Counted from the first letter of the stretch, positions 11,860 through 24,500 are shown. The stretch is 64,000 nt of DNA from Symsagittifera roscoffensis (GCF_963678635.1 NW_026971598.1:1-64000); one strand, 5' to 3'. Notes: generated by a model from the sequence alone, not told the origin. Translations and numbers: made by a program.

Positions 11860-12054
11860 TTATACGTATTCGTACATGTAGATGTGGTCAAGGATTTGGG
11901 AGAGTTGGAGATATATTTCAAATAGGGAATAGAAAAAAAGATTGCAAAAAATTATAGACATTTTTATTATGAATTCAAAAGTTTCAATGAAAAAGTATAT
12001 CAAAAATAGATTGAAAAATTTTCTGAAGAGGTTAGAAGTTTTTGTTTTATGTGA
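11860..12054 (-). CDS. Short hydrophobic ORF upstream of the 64-aa membrane ORF (A- copy)
   Basis: Open frame between a TGA (12057-12055) and a stop at 11862-11860. It matches the 71-aa A+ ORF at 36067-36282 in blocks such as IIFCN and LQLS with a following LD. It lacks an early ATG; the only Met is internal. It is Phe/Ile/Leu-rich and probably membrane-embedded. It stops 9 nt before the next ATG, much as in A+ (11 nt). Confidence 0.4.
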   Translation of the reverse strand, partial: SHKTKTSNLFRKFFNLFLIYFFIETFEFIIKMSIIFCNLFFYSLFEIYLQLSQILDHIYMYEYV

Positions 12055-12729
12055 TCAACTGTTATGGAAAGAAGAATTTACGGAGTGATTTGTTCGTCAA
12101 ATTTTTTTGAAAGTTTTGAGGCAAAATTCAAGTGTGGTTGGATTATTTATTGATTTTTTGACAAGTGGGTTGAGTTTAAGCAAAATTGTTGAGGGCTATT
12201 TTATTGGTGTTCGGGAGGTCTTCATAGTATTGTTTTCATTTGCTGAATAAATGGGGGTATCTTTGAAATGTTTTTACTTTAGGCCAAATGATCATGGGTC
12301 TTTTTTATTTTAGGCTAATTTGCTATTTTTGGTTGGAAGATTTTTGAGGTCTGAATTGGGAAAATATTGTTGATTTTTGTATAATCTGATAGGGGAGGGT
12401 TATAATTTTAAAGTAGTGTTTACTTTAGTTGTCAAGTTTTAGCGAGTTGCTTATTTTTGACCTGGAGGTTGTAAAGCTATAGTTATAGATATGCCTGGAG
12501 ATTAATATCCATCGGCTAAATAAGTTTGTGTTAGAGATAGAAAGGTGACAATTTGAACGATATCTATTGGTTGAATTTGAACTAGAATTGATCGAGGTTA
12601 TTTTCAGCATGTTTTTACAGAAATGTGAAGGTGTAAAGTAATTTAAAAGAACGTTTACCTTAATTTGAAATCAAGGTTGTTTCTGAAAATCAACTTTCTT
12701 TAATATTTAGAGTGTGGGAAGAATGTATT
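12055..12729 (-). other. Intergenic region between integrase and membrane ORFs (A-)
   Basis: No conserved gene. The words GACCTGGAGGTTGTA and TATAGTTATAGATATGCCTGG near 12455-12500 match A+ at about 35640-35685. A repeated TTAGGCTAA/TTTAGGCC word near 12278-12320 corresponds to TTAGCCTAAAGTA repeats in A+. These could be splice or RNA signals for the downstream env-type genes (inference). Confidence 0.4.
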
Positions 12730-15700
12730 TTAGTTTTTGCGTAGTTGACTTCTAAGACGTGATGATTCTCTATGTTCGGATTTTTGTTGTTGATCTTGTG
12801 GTAAAAACTTTTCTGTTAATTTCCTATTTTTCCTTTCTTTTTGAGGTAAATTTGGTTCTGGTGTGTTTGATTTTTGAGGGTCGATATTCTGCTGTTGAAT
12901 TGTTTTTGTATTTTTGGTAGTATTAACATGTTGATTTTGTTCTATTTGTGGGTTATTTTGAACTATGTGTAAACCTGTGAAGGAATATAATTGAGTTAAT
13001 TCGCGAAGTGCGTATTCCTTGGGAAAATAAGGTAAGAGATTGTTACGGTGTTGTATGATTTCTTTCTTGCTGGAGTCAGTAAGTTTGTATGTTACTTCAG
13101 TAGGTTTATCAATTATTTGGTATGGTCCTTTTCGAAGTGGTTGTAATTTTTTGGATATTCCTTTTTGTGTATTAAAATTAGGTATTAAAACAAATGTTCC
13201 AATTTTTAAGCCTGTGGCTGGCATGAAGCGTGAATTAATTTGTTTATTTATCTTTTGCCTTTGTAACAATTTTTTTGTTACTTTTTGGTAGATTTCATTG
13301 TATTTTTATCTTTTTTTAAAATCCATTTGGTATTTGTACCGGAAGCTAATTTCAAAATTTGTGGATGATGAAAGTGGTCTTCATCATGTGTGTGTAATGG
13401 TATGTTATAAAAAATTGAATCCTTGTTGGGTTGACAATAACCTTGTGGATTTTTATGAGCGTTTGCTGTAAACATGATTGGTTTTCATGGCTTTTGATTA
13501 AAAACCATTTCGTATGGTGACGTTCCTAAGGTTGTTGTAATTTGTGAATTATAGGATAATGGGAATAATTTTACATCTGTTGATTATTCAGTATATCGTT
13601 TATCAGTTCCATTAATGATGCATCTGAGGTATTCTTGTAGTGAACGGTTCATACCTTCAACTAATCTATTTGTCCAAGGTGCATGAGATGTACGTGGTTT
13701 ATGTTTGATATTAAATAGGTGGCATAATGTGATGATTTCGTTGTTAATGAATTCTGTGCCATTATCTGTGACTAGTTTTTCTGGTAGTCCGCATTTAGCT
13801 ATCCAATGTTACGTAAAGTGTTATGTATGCGTAGTAAGCATTACAATGTGGTACTGGGTTGAGTGCTACATTTACCATAATATAAGAATTTCCTTCGGAG
13901 GGTGGTGAAATTGGTCCTTTTGTGTCGAATGAAATTCTATGATTGAAATTTAGACTTTTTCCTTCAAAATCTTGTTTTGTTGCTAATTGTTTTTGATTTG
14001 GACAAGGTTTATTTAATTGACATATTATGCAGTCGTTGCATAAAACTTTAATCCAAATTGATGCATTTGGGAAGTAAAAATTTTGTGTAAAATTTGAATA
14101 TGTCTTTTCTGATCCTGAGTGTCCTTTTTTATGTTGTGTATGAGATATGTCAAATGCTATCAGCATCATGCTGAGGGGGAGACTGGGTACTTTAAAATCG
14201 GGTGTTTGATATTCTAAAAGGTCTGTGATTTCATTAATAGTTGTATTATTGTATTTTCTAAAGTATCGGAGGAGTGTTTTATTTCCTAATATTGTTGTAT
14301 CAGCTTTTGTTGGTTTTGTTTTATACTTGTGCCCTGATTTGAGTTGGCGAATTACGGGATCAAAAATTTGATATTTCTGTGATAACTGTAGTGTAATTTT
14401 TTCTGTTGGTGGTAGAAAAATATTTTCAACTTCTATTTTTGATAAAGGAATTGTGTCGAGTGGGTCATGAAGATCAAAAACTTGATTTATCGTGTATTTT
14501 GAAACATTTATTGGTGGTCCTGATAAATTCATTTTATCAATTAAATTTTCTTTTTCTACCAATGGAGAGGTGTCTTTTTTGGTGTGGTTGTTGTTTGATT
14601 GTTTTTTGTTGAGTATTTTTTTTACCCAATGTGAATAGGGAATTGGTTTGAATGTGGATGTTCCTAATAGGTCTACTTCATAGTGGTTATTTTGACAATC
14701 TAAATAGAGTGGGAAATGTTGTAAGTTATTTATTTGTGACTGATCTATATCAGTTTTTTTTGCATATTTGCATTCCAATCTGGGTGATGTTTCATTTTTT
14801 GCAAGATAAAATTTAATATTTTGTGGTATTTCAACTGTAGTTTTTCGTGTAAGTAGTTCTAGTGGTGTATTTCTACTTAATGTATCTGGTAGTGCAAGAT
14901 TTTTTCCTGCTGTCCAAACTATATGTAAGTTTGGTAATTTCATTAAAATTAATTGAAATCTATAAACTCTATGGTTTGGGTTTGATTTCTGTGTAAAAAG
15001 AAATATTATAGGTTTATATTCTGTAAATAGGACTGTTGGATGTTTAGATCCAAGTATTAGAAATTCATATTCGGTAAGTGTGTATATTATAGCTGTGCAT
15101 TCTCTCATGAGAGTAGAGAGTCGTAGTTCAGCTTGTGTAAATAAGCAAGAATTTGATGATATATGATTCATTTTGTTTATTCCACTGTGTGATTGTAGTA
15201 ATGCTGCGCCGATGCCAAAGTTTGAAGCATTGCACATTGCATAAAATGGTTGATTTGGATCAGGGATTGTATTTGATATTTGTTCTGTTAACATTTTTTT
15301 TATTTCTTCGAATCTTGTTTGATGTTCGGTGGTCAAGTCGAAGTTATTTTGTTGTCTAAGGATGTTATAGAAAAGTCTTAAGTATAATTGCATTTTGTAT
15401 ACATATTTACTTGAATGTGGATGTTCCTAATAGGTCTACTTCATAGTGGTTATTTTGACAATCTAAATAGAGTGGGAAATGTTGTAAGTTATTTATTTGT
15501 GACTGATGTATATCAGTTTTTACTGCATATTTGCATTCTAATCTGGGTGATGTTTCATTTTTTGCAAAATAGAATTTAAAATTTTGTGGTATTTCAACTG
15601 TAGTTTTTCGTGTAAGTAGTTCAGGTGGTGTATTTCTACTTAATGTATCTGGTAGTGCAAGATTTTTTCCTGCTGTCCAAACTATATGTAAGATTGGGAA

Positions 15701-17108
15701 TTTCCTTAAAATTAATTGAAATCTATAAACTCTATGGTTTGGGTTTAATTTCTGTGTAAAAAGAAAAATTATAGGTTTATGATCTGTAAATAGGACTGTT
15801 GGATGTTCAGATCCAAGTATTAGAAATTCATATTCGGTAAGTGTGTATATTATAGCTGTGCATTCTCTCATGAGAGTAGATAGTCGTAGTTCAACTTGTG
15901 TAAATAAGCGAGAATTTGCTGATATAAGATTCATTTTGTTTATTCCACTGTGTGATTGTAGTAATGCTGCGCCGATGCCAAAGTTTGAAGCATCGCACAT
16001 TGCATAAAATGGTTGATTTGGATCAGGGATTGTATTTGATATTTGTTCTGTTAACAATTTTTTTGTTTCTTTGAATCTTGTTTGATGTTCGGTGGTCCAT
16101 TCGAAGTTATTTTGTTGTCCAAGGATGTTATAGAAAGGTCTTAAGTATAATTGCATTTTGTATACATATTTACTTAAGAAATTTAACATTCCAAGGAATT
16201 CTTGGATTTTCTTTTTATTTGTGGGTGGTTGAAGTTTCTGAATTGCGTGTATTCGTGATTTCAATGGAGTTATAGTGTTACTTTCGATAATTAGGCCAAG
16301 AAATTTTACGCGTGTTAGAAAAAAATGAGATTTTTCTAGGGCTGCTTTCATGTTTTTGTTTTTGAGTATTTGATGATATTGTTCTAAAATTATAAACATT
16401 TCGTCTTTCGTTTGCGACTGCATGAAAACATCATCTAAGTATGTGATTGCATGTTTCTTGAGTATAAGTGGTCTAAAAATTTTACTCATAAAAGCTGAAA
16501 AAGCTGCTGGTCCTATGGAAATACCATAGAATAATCTATTAAAATCGTATTGTTGATTTCCAATAACAAACTGTGTTAATCGTGGTGACAGTTCATCTAG
16601 TGGCATTTAATTGTATGCACTATTCATATCTGCGGTTGTGAAGTATTTACCATTTATTTTTGTTAGAATTACTTGAATAGGTTCAATGGGCCAATTACAT
16701 TTAGTTTCGTCAATTAGCGAATTGAGGTATCTAGCATCTAGAACAATTTTTAGTGATTCTCCTTTAGCTAAGATGATAACTGGGTTGATAAAGGTGTTAC
16801 TTTTTGGTTGTTCTTCCGTATGATGTGATATTTTAAACGTTGGTTTAAAATATGGTGTTTTGTGAAGTAGTCAGTGTTTCTTTTTTCGTTGCTTATTATG
16901 TTGTTTATTGATAATTCTTCATCAAGAATTGTTGTTGACATATATCTAGTAATTGTAGTATATTATTGACTCGATATGCTACTTCATTTGTGGGTGAAGT
17001 TGTAGCATTTGTTTCACAGTATCCTAAGAGTCCTAAGGGTAGTGTTATCTGGTATGGTGAATTGTTATATACGTGTAATGAAATAATATCTGAGTTTGAA
17101 AGTTTCAT
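12730..17108 (-). pseudogene. Decayed pol (RT, RNase H, integrase) of A-
   Basis: Pieces in order of transcription: 17108-16905 (linker before RT, in frame with the upstream gag-protease piece but after a TAA), 16606-15407 (RT from the motif before YLDD through RNase H), 15393-13795 (a second, diverged RNase H copy followed by the connection and integrase zinc finger HHCC and the first catalytic Asp), then broken integrase core and C-terminal pieces 13475-13278 and 13269-12730 (GPYQII motif). The integrase core has a small deletion after the first Asp region compared with A+, and stops follow. The YLDD box is present. Non-functional as it stands. Confidence 0.85.
14651..16176 (-). repeat. Diverged 763-bp tandem duplication in the pol region of A-
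   Basis: Units 14651-15413 and 15414-16176 repeat with a constant offset of 763 bp at both ends (TTGAATGTGG at 14648/15411; the TTG of TTGCATTTTG at 15388/16151). By eye they differ at roughly 30 positions (about 4%), far more than the two differences in the 1,261-bp duplication of the same element. Each carries RNase H sequence. The inner join is at TACTTGAATG. Template switching between two different RNAs during reverse transcription would give this pattern (inference). Confidence 0.85.
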
Positions 17109-20100
17109 TTATTTTATGGATGAGATTGTGATTCTAAAAAATTTATGGATTGGTTTAAATTCAAGGTCTGACATAAAAAAAGGTTGTTTGTTTTGGTTCT
17201 TATCGTACTGGTGGACTTGTTTAATTGAGAAATTATATACATTTCTTGATAGTGGTTTCAAGTATTTTCGTTCCTGATTATAAATAGGGTAAAACTTGGA
17301 AAAAAATGGAGGTTGTTTGTTTAATCTTTGAAAGAATGTTAAGGATGTGTTTTTTGTCCTTGTGTATTTATCTTTTAAATGGAGTTTGCTATTCAAAATG
17401 TTTATTGTGGGAATATACTTAGTTATAAATGGTATGCAAATGATATTGTGTGTTTTATGTCTGTAAAGTGAAATGTTTGTTTAAATGGTTTATTTAGTAT
17501 TTTATTCTGTTCCATTGTTCTAGTGGGAACAAGGAAAAGTTGGATTTTTCCGTAATTTACCAATGTTGATCCTTGTGCTGTTGCTAATTTACTGGCGGTT
17601 TTTATAGGTGTTAGGATTGGGTGTAACGATTTGATTTCATTCCAAGTAGGGATGTTAATAATATTTGACTCTGCTCCTGAATCAATTAAAAAATCTATTT
17701 CAAGATCGGGTGGTTAAAATTCTTTACTTTTCGGGTTTTCTAAGAGAAATGGGATGGTCCAAATTTTTTCTCTTGGCTGTTCTTTTTGTATATTTTGGTA
17801 AATGTGATTTGTACTTGAGCGTTGTTTTTCGTTATTGACTACTGTATTTGTCTTCGTTTACATTCTGTTCAATTGATACATCGTTTCTTACGGGTCTGGT
17901 ATAGTAGTCTTGAAGAAGTTCCGATTGATTTTCGTAAATATGTGAGCTAAAGGGTTATTCGTCTATACTGGGTTCGTAGTCGTTTTCGACTGTGATCATA
18001 TTAACTGAGATAGTGTTATTTGTATCACTCTCGCTGTCTGTTGTTTCACAATTAATGTGGTTTAATTGTAGTTCGGTACTTTCTGTGTTGTCAATACCAG
18101 GGGGATCTGAAGTTATTTCTTCAGTTGTTTGTACCTGATTAATTTGTCGTTTATGTTTCGGTGTGTTACTTCTATATTTGTGTTGGGAATCAGGGTAACG
18201 ATTGTTGTTTCGATAAGGGGATTGGGAATAATTTCTTCGATTGTTATAGTTGGGATTCGTATTTTGTGAGTTGTTTGGTGACCTATTATTGTAATTGTTT
18301 TTGTTTCCTTGTTAATTAGATCTGTTGTAAGAATTGTTTCTTGATCTATTGTTTTGGTAACGTTGGTTTCTGTTATTTGAATAATTTCTATTTCTGTTAT
18401 TTGAGGAATTTATATTTCTATTGTATGATGAATTACGTGATCTATCGTTTGAATAGTGTCTATTCCTAGAATGTGAATGAGAACTGGTATCAAAAAATTC
18501 TCTTCTGTTTGAATTTGATCGTGAATAGCTGTTTCTATACTGGTTATTTTGGCTATTAGATCGACTATATCTATTTTGTGAGAAGTTTCGTGAATTTCGT
18601 TGTTCTGGTGATCTACCTCTATAATTAGAGTTATAGGGCGATTGGTTTCTTGAGTAATTCGAATGATTTGGGAGTGGTTTACCAGAGCTGTTATTACTAT
18701 GTAAATTTTTGTTTGGTAAATTTTGATCCTTTTTCATGTATTGGTAGAATGATTTGTTTGGCTCTTTGTACTTTTGTGGTTTATTTTGGTTATCTTGTTG
18801 CTTTTGGTCTACATTCGGCAATGCTATGTCCATATCTTCGACAATAATTACACCATTTCTCGAAGGATGGTTTTTCTTTGAAATTGGGATTTTTCTCATA
18901 CATAATCAAAATTTAAGTGATTTTTTCAGTTAGGTCTACATCTGAATCGTGTATGTTGTTTATTTGTGTGGTATTTGTTTCGATTCTATTAACCTATTGT
19001 AGTTTAAGATTTTCTGTTTCTTCAAGTTTCATTGTGATTTCTGCTTGTTCTAATTTGTCAATAGTTTTCTGAAATCTAAATCTGGTTCTCGAATTGATGA
19101 GGGATGTGATGCTCTCTTTTTTATAGCTATTTTTCTTAATTGGGGTGTTAGAGTCATCAAAAAAATTTCTGTCATTTTCGTGTTTTTATAATCATGAGTG
19201 TTTAGTGAATATGCTTTTCAAACTAGTGTTTCGATTCTAACTGCCAATTGTTTAATTGTTTCGTTTGGTAGTCTGCGAATTTCATTGCATAAAACTCTTT
19301 GGTGTTGTTTATTTCTTTCAGAATCAAACAATTTTGAAAATTCTTGTGTAGATCTTTTCCAATTTGTTTTTATATCTATTGGTAAAACTGAAAACAATTT
19401 CTGAGCTGCGCCATCAAGTGTTGTTTGGATTAACGCTGTGCGTCTATGTATCCAATTTTGATGGAGTGGTGTATTAATTGGTCCAGGTCCGATATTTAAA
19501 ACTATATGTGCTGTGACTGCATTTAAATAGTCTTCTACAGAATATTCAGGGTCTGTGCCTGTGAATGCCATTAGTGGTTTATTTGATGTTATTGATGATC
19601 CACCCATAAGGTATGGATTCATAGTCATTTGTAGTGATTCTGCGGCATTTGGCATTTGTGAAACATTTGTCAGTTGGTTTTTTGTTATCTGATGTTGTTG
19701 CAAATAATATGGTAGTTGTATTTCGTTCTGCATTTGCGTTGGTTAATATTAATCAGTGTTTGCTGGATTTTGTGAATAAAAATTATTATTTTGAGGTTCG
19801 TAATTTGATCTAGGTTGTCGCATATGTTGTTCTCGTGTATATGGTTCAAAAATATCTGGTTGATTTACGTGATAAGATTGGAGTCTTTGGTTTTGAAAAT
19901 TTTGTTGATGGCTTTGATCATGAAAATTGTCATCATCTGATGAATGATAATTAGGTGTATAGTAAGTTGTTTTTGTTTATATTGGTATGGTTTTTTACTA
20001 TTTTGATTCTGTTGAAAAAATGGATAGTTTTCATTTGGGTCTGTTGGAATTCGTGGGTTACCATTAAAATTTACAAAATTTGATGTGTGTTGTTGGCGAT

Positions 20101-21388
20101 TTTGTCGTTGTGAAAATGAAGGATTATGCTGATTTGTACGAGAAGGTTTAGATGTTTGCGATCTATTTACATAGTTATAATTGTGTTCTGCAAAATTACT
20201 TCTGGTGAGTATTTTTTGTTTTCGCGGTGGTTTCGTCATTGGTCTAATTGTTTGGTAATCCATATGTGAATATTTTGGAGCAACCGAGGGTTTAACCGTA
20301 GATTGTAATGTTACTTGGGGTAACATTGAAGTCTTCGGTTTTGGCGTTGTAAGATTTGGATGTATTGGTGAAATACTCTGTTGTGTGGTTGTTACAATTG
20401 TTTCAACTTTTTCTTCATTTATCAAATGTGATGGTGTTTGAATATCTTGTATTGTAAGATTTTTTGTTCCATTTAAGTTTTCTTGTTGTACAAGAGTTGA
20501 ATTTAAACTAATTTTTTGTCGTCTATCAGGTAAAAATGAAATATAATTTAAAGGTGTTGCATCTATTGTTAGTGGGATTACTTTTATATAATCTTTGTGA
20601 ATAGTTATTGTACTGATTGCTTGACTTGAGATGTATATTGGAATGTTCAGAAATAATGGATGAGACCATTCAGGGTCCCAAACGTAATCTGATTGTTCTG
20701 CAATGACAATGTCATCATTTGTACTCTGGGGTCTGAAATTTTTTCTTGCTTGTGCAATTAAATCTATATTTCGGGTAAAATAATCAATTATAAACCATGC
20801 TAAGATTTTTTGTAAATCGTGTTAAACATTTGGTGAAATTTCGTTATTTGAAAAATTTTCACGGATTGTGTTTAAAAATGCTGAGAATGCGGCAATTTCA
20901 TTTCTTACATTTTTGTGTCTTGATGTTTGAACCGGTGATGTGCTTTCGGTTTCTTTTTTTTCTTGTATAGATAATTAATTATATATTATTGTAAAAACAT
21001 CGTTAGTGAAAATTGAATTTGCTCTCTGTGAATTTTGATGTTGTATGTTTTTAATGTATTCTGTGGATACTTTTGAAAATTCTATATCGACATCATCTGT
21101 TTGGATAACATATTTGCCATAGAAGTTTCTTGTTGTACTGAGTTCTATGGTGTAAATTCCATAATGTTGTGTTAAGTTACATTTTCCTTTTATGTAATGA
21201 TCGACAATTTGTCTTTTGATTTTTATTTCTGGGAATTCTACTTTACATGGGCTAATTCTTTGTTCAAATATATTTGCGATTAGATTATGACAGAATTGTG
21301 TTTGTCCTCTGTCTTCATTGAGTGAAATGATAATAAATGGGAAAACAGAGTCTTCGTCTGAACTTTCGTCACTTGGGCTTTGACTCAT
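17109..21388 (-). pseudogene. Decayed gag-protease of A-
   Basis: The ATG at 21388 opens 137 codons matching the A+ Gag N-terminus (ISPC, KRQI.DHY, NSQRANSIF), then a TAA replaces a Tyr codon of A+. Further pieces: 20425-19865 (linker, in one frame where A+ is shifted), 19733-19218 (capsid-like region with NPYLMGGSSITSNKPLMAF), 18899-18312 (Asn/Arg/Ser-rich tail after the zinc-knuckle region), and the protease Asp-Ser-Gly region near 17690-17710. The last piece, 17396-17109, is in the same frame as the RT linker. Its breaks do not coincide with those of A+. Confidence 0.8.
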
Positions 21389-21814
21389 TTTTTCGTTTTA
21401 TGGCTGTCAGTGCGTAATGTTCAATGTGTCTGATTGGTTGATTCCAACTGTATAAACGTACTGGTTTATTTTTGTTAATCTTTTTTATTCTTCTTTTTCC
21501 TTGTTTTGATGAATGTGATGTAGCTTCTGAATCGGAAAAGTATAATTGATCATGAACTGGGTGATTTTTATTTACTGAATCTTTTAGTTTGTAGAGTGCA
21601 TCTAAATCGCTGACTTTGAAAATCGCTTTGAAAATCTTTTTCGTGTAATTTGTCTTTGCTTACTTAAAATTTTTCTTTTTATTGTTTGACGTTTTGTGCG
21701 AATATATCCGATTGTTTGTTTATGCGGTGTAATTACAAGATCGTATGTTTAGTTATTTATTTTACAATTGTGTAGTACGATTGTTTGTTTATTTCCTAAA
21801 TTGTTCAGTGACAT
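21369..21814 (-). pseudogene. Decayed copy of the basic 155-aa ORF (A-)
   Basis: Starts with an ATG at 21814 in the same context as 26758 in A+ (NNLGNKQTIVLHNC), keeps the Lys/Arg-rich segment (TKRQT.KRKI) and ends at a TGA at 21371-21369 downstream of the gag ATG, so the overlap with gag is kept. An in-frame TAA near codon 23 and later damage interrupt it. Function unknown. Confidence 0.65.
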
Positions 21815-22795
21815 AAAGTTTAAGATGATGGGTGCAAGGTTGTTATTAGTGATTTTAAAACCCTAGACTGTTAGTCCTTACGATTTTTTGGTTAGCCTAA
21901 CTTGGGTTTTTTATGTAGGGTTGGAGAGAAAAGTATATATCGATTCCAAAGAATGATTTTTACTTTTCCGTGGCTATTCTAAGTTAAGGTGTTAACTTAC
22001 TTAATCTTACTTAGGGGTAGTGATTGTGTTCAAGGGTTGGAGAATAGTAAATCGATCTACAAGGTTCAGGTATAATTAGAACACAGGTAGTTCGTTAGAT
22101 ACTATTTTAATACTTACTAAGATTTAATGTTTAGCCTGGGTCAGGTAAGAGGGGTGATTAAGTGAAGGATGAATAACCGAAGTTCTTCACTCTTTAGCTT
22201 AATTTGAATGGTTAGTGTGATTGAAAAATTTCTATTAGTCCTGGGTCTTTAAAAAGGGTTGGGTTGTGAATCGACGTTTGAGGTCGTTAGACATTATATT
22301 ATTGCGTGGGGGAGAACAAAATTGTTCTTTTTGATCCAAAGATAGGTCTTGATGATCAGTATATAATTTTTAATGATATAAAATGGATTTTAATTTAACT
22401 TTTAATGGAGATCCAAGGGAAGCTTTGATGATCTTGTTTAAGATTGAATAAATTGAGATGAAAGAAAGATAAAAATTTAGATAAGGTTTTAAAGATAATT
22501 TAAATTTATTTGATAAGAGTTTTAGTGTTTGATGATATTAGTGGTTTAAATGTTTGCTATTATGTTTAGGTGATGAAGCGGGGGATGCCCGGATGATTTG
22601 TATATACTAATAACTAATGATCATGCCAACTAATTTTTCTTTTTTCTTTCAATGAATATATTTTTCAGATATCTTTTTTAATTTTACTGCAGATTTAGAG
22701 GAAACAATTTGAGATGTTTTTATAAATCGTTATTGTACAATAGTAAATAGGATTTAGCGCCTGTAGTAATCATTGAAGATTTTTCTTCAAGGTTT
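21815..22795 (-). other. Leader region of A-
   Basis: Non-coding counterpart of 25831-26757. It keeps the paired GATCATCAA...TTGGATC repeats (near 22350 and 22410) and the AGAACAA/TTGTTCT hairpin near 22313-22328. These sit where retroelements place packaging and dimerisation signals (inference). Confidence 0.5.
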
Positions 22796-23029
22796 CTATG
22801 TATGCAAATGAAAATCTAAATTCTTTGTTAATAAAATCATAAATATAAAAGTTTGGTCTGGCTTTTGCCGTACGACCATGAAACTTAATGGTAAGTTCCT
22901 TCGTAGTCGTAGATCGTCTCTTGTCCGAGGTCTTCTTCCAATGCCCGGTAGTTCTATTATTGTGCGGAATAGCGGTTCTGTTCTATTGAGTCGTAGAGAC
23001 ATTTCAATTAGATTATTATCATGTAACAT
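22796..23029 (-). CDS. 77-codon leader ORF just downstream of the 5' LTR (A- copy)
   Basis: From an ATG at 23029 this frame runs 77 codons to a stop at 22796, exactly as long as the A+ copy (25597-25830). The products are about 78% identical (60 of 77 by eye), with no indel and mostly conservative changes; the core ELPGIGRRP and VRQKP are unchanged. The frame is also open upstream, back through the primer binding site into the LTR, to a GTG at 23173. An intact frame in an element that is otherwise riddled with stops argues for real coding function. No family recognised; it may be the first exon of a spliced product. Confidence 0.65.
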   Translation of the reverse strand: MLHDNNLIEMSLRLNRTEPLFRTIIELPGIGRRPRTRDDLRLRRNLPLSFMVVRQKPDQTFIFMILLTKNLDFHLHT

Positions 23030-23108
23030 TTTTGATAATATTTTTTTGTCTAATTCTAATCTATTTGTTAGTTCTAAACTAATTTGTTTTTTAAGGTTTT
23101 GATCGAGA

Positions 23109-23123
23109 CTTATGGTCGCACCA
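23109..23123 (-). other. Primer binding site of A-
   Basis: On the minus strand, TGGTGCGACCATAAG lies two bases after the LTR end and is identical to the A+ site at 25512-25526. TGG is the expected complement of a tRNA CCA end. The primer tRNA is not identified. Confidence 0.6.
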
Positions 23124-23125
23124 GA

Positions 23126-23410
23126 TGAGTTACGTTCGAGGTGTAACTCAAAGAGTAATTTCGGATAGGGCACACCGTCTGCTCGTCACGTTATCTTATT
23201 TTCGGCCGGATAGATTCGTGCAACTTCTTAGTCTAATACCGATCCTAATCTTACTCTTATATCTACTAGTCTCAGGGTGCTTAACTAGTCTCTGCTAGGC
23301 TCAATAGATCTAGAGTATACTAGCTTATTGCGATTGCTAAATTTCTCTTGGAGAGGTAGCTAATTTCTAAGTTAAATTCAAATCTCTCTGGTGCTGAAAT
23401 TACAAGTAAT
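23126..23410 (-). repeat. 5' LTR of A-, truncated
   Basis: About 285 bp match the A+ LTR in reverse orientation (GAGTAATTTCGGATAGG, TCAATAGATCTAG, the CTCTCTGGTGCTGAAATTAC palindrome arm). Similarity ends inside the second arm of the LTR palindrome at about 23410, so the outer ~115 bp of the LTR are lost. Confidence 0.8.
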
Positions 23411-24167
23411 TTTTTCTCAATTTTTCAAAAGTTTTCAGTTTGTTCTTTTTGTTTATTTTCACTCTGTATTTGTGCGTATAGTTGTTTTTATGTATGAAAC
23501 ACAGGTATGTAGGTTTCTATGTATAAACGCAGTTTCTGATTCTACAATTACAAGTTTGCATGCAGGTATGAGTAATTAAAGTTTCAGTTGAAACAAATTA
23601 AGCGTTGATTTGTCTGGAACATTCTAGATCAAATCACATCCCCGTGTTTTTTAAAATTCGAAAAATATGTGCCAAATTACTTATAAGTACTAGTGTCTGT
23701 GGTTGCGTAAATACAACTGAGTATTTTTATAAAAGAGTGTAAATTTTTACTTCTTTACGCTCTACACGTAGAAGTACAGCTATTTTTTTTAAATTTTGTT
23801 GCTGGTTTCTCTAGAAAACCAAGAGTTTTTCAGCAAGTTTTTCGTAAGTAATACATGACCAGATAGAACAAAACTAAACATGTCTGTGTTTTCATACTTA
23901 TCATGTATCGACGAAACAAAACAAAGATTAGACGCTTGAATAGTTTAAAAAAATCAATTGGACAAAAAACTTTAAGGCGATGTTTTTCAAACGCAGAGAA
24001 AAATTTCACCTCATAGAAGGTTCAAAATTTTTTTAGTTCAGATTAAACTTACTCTCAATTGGCAATCGCGCACAATTTTGGTTTGGTGCGGCTGTCACCA
24101 ACAGTTTTGTCAGAACCTAATTACTTAAAGATAGAACTTGCGTTGCGTAGTTGCCATATCTTTCAGA
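23411..24167. repeat. Spacer with a relic of repeat S
   Basis: 23430-23640 resembles repeat S (GTATGTAGGTTTCTATGTAT, TTTGCATGCAGGTATGAG). It ends with a heat-shock-like motif at 23612-23629 (GTC, GAA, TTC, GAT spaced by two). The rest is AT-rich with no gene seen. Confidence 0.4.
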
Positions 24168-24328
24168 AACGTCAATACCGCTGGTTATTGGATTTTTACA
24201 ACACTCTTCATTTTGCTGGTCTTCGATAAGTCAAAAGAGACCACGGTTTGCCAAGAGAAACACTTAAGCCTGCTGATGTGCCTTTTGTACCGCAATCATT
24301 TTTCATGAAATTTTCAATCTCTATTTGT
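24168..24328 (+). pseudogene. Possible host exon relic with one in-frame stop
   Basis: After an acceptor-like CATATCTTTCAG, the frame beginning AAACGTCAATACCGC reads KRQYRWLLDFYNTLHFAGLR, then TAA, then about 30 more residues including LKPADVPFVPQSFFMKFSI, up to a weak donor GTAGAT. The residue mix is protein-like and differs from the surrounding AT-rich noise. A second frame is also open for about 45 codons, so the call is tentative. No family recognised. Confidence 0.25.
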
Positions 24329-24500
24329 AGATTTGGGTCCAGTGACCCGTGGAAAATTTCATATTTAATCCTACAAAACACATTTAGGCAAGGCCCGTCG
24401 GTTTAGTTTCTCTCTTCTTCTCACATTTGCATCTCTTTTCGAAGTTTTTCACTCTCTCACATATTTTAAAATAAGTTTTTAAACGCATAAACTGCAAAAC

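Larger units (their letters stand above)
3036..23410 (-). mobile_element. Giant env-bearing Ty3/gypsy-type LTR element, decayed copy A-
   Basis: Minus-strand relative of the 18.9-kb element at 25107-44033, with the same gene order: leader ORF, basic ORF, gag, protease, RT-RNase H, integrase, small membrane ORFs, Met-less ORF, env-like ORF, 602-type ORF. It is 20.4 kb long because of two internal tandem duplications (1,261 bp at 6315-8836 and 763 bp at 14651-16176); without them it would be about 18.35 kb. The outer part of its 5' LTR is missing and its 3' LTR has internal deletions. Several genes carry private stops and frameshifts, so it is a fossil copy. No target-site duplication can be defined because one end is truncated. 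Confidence 0.9.
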
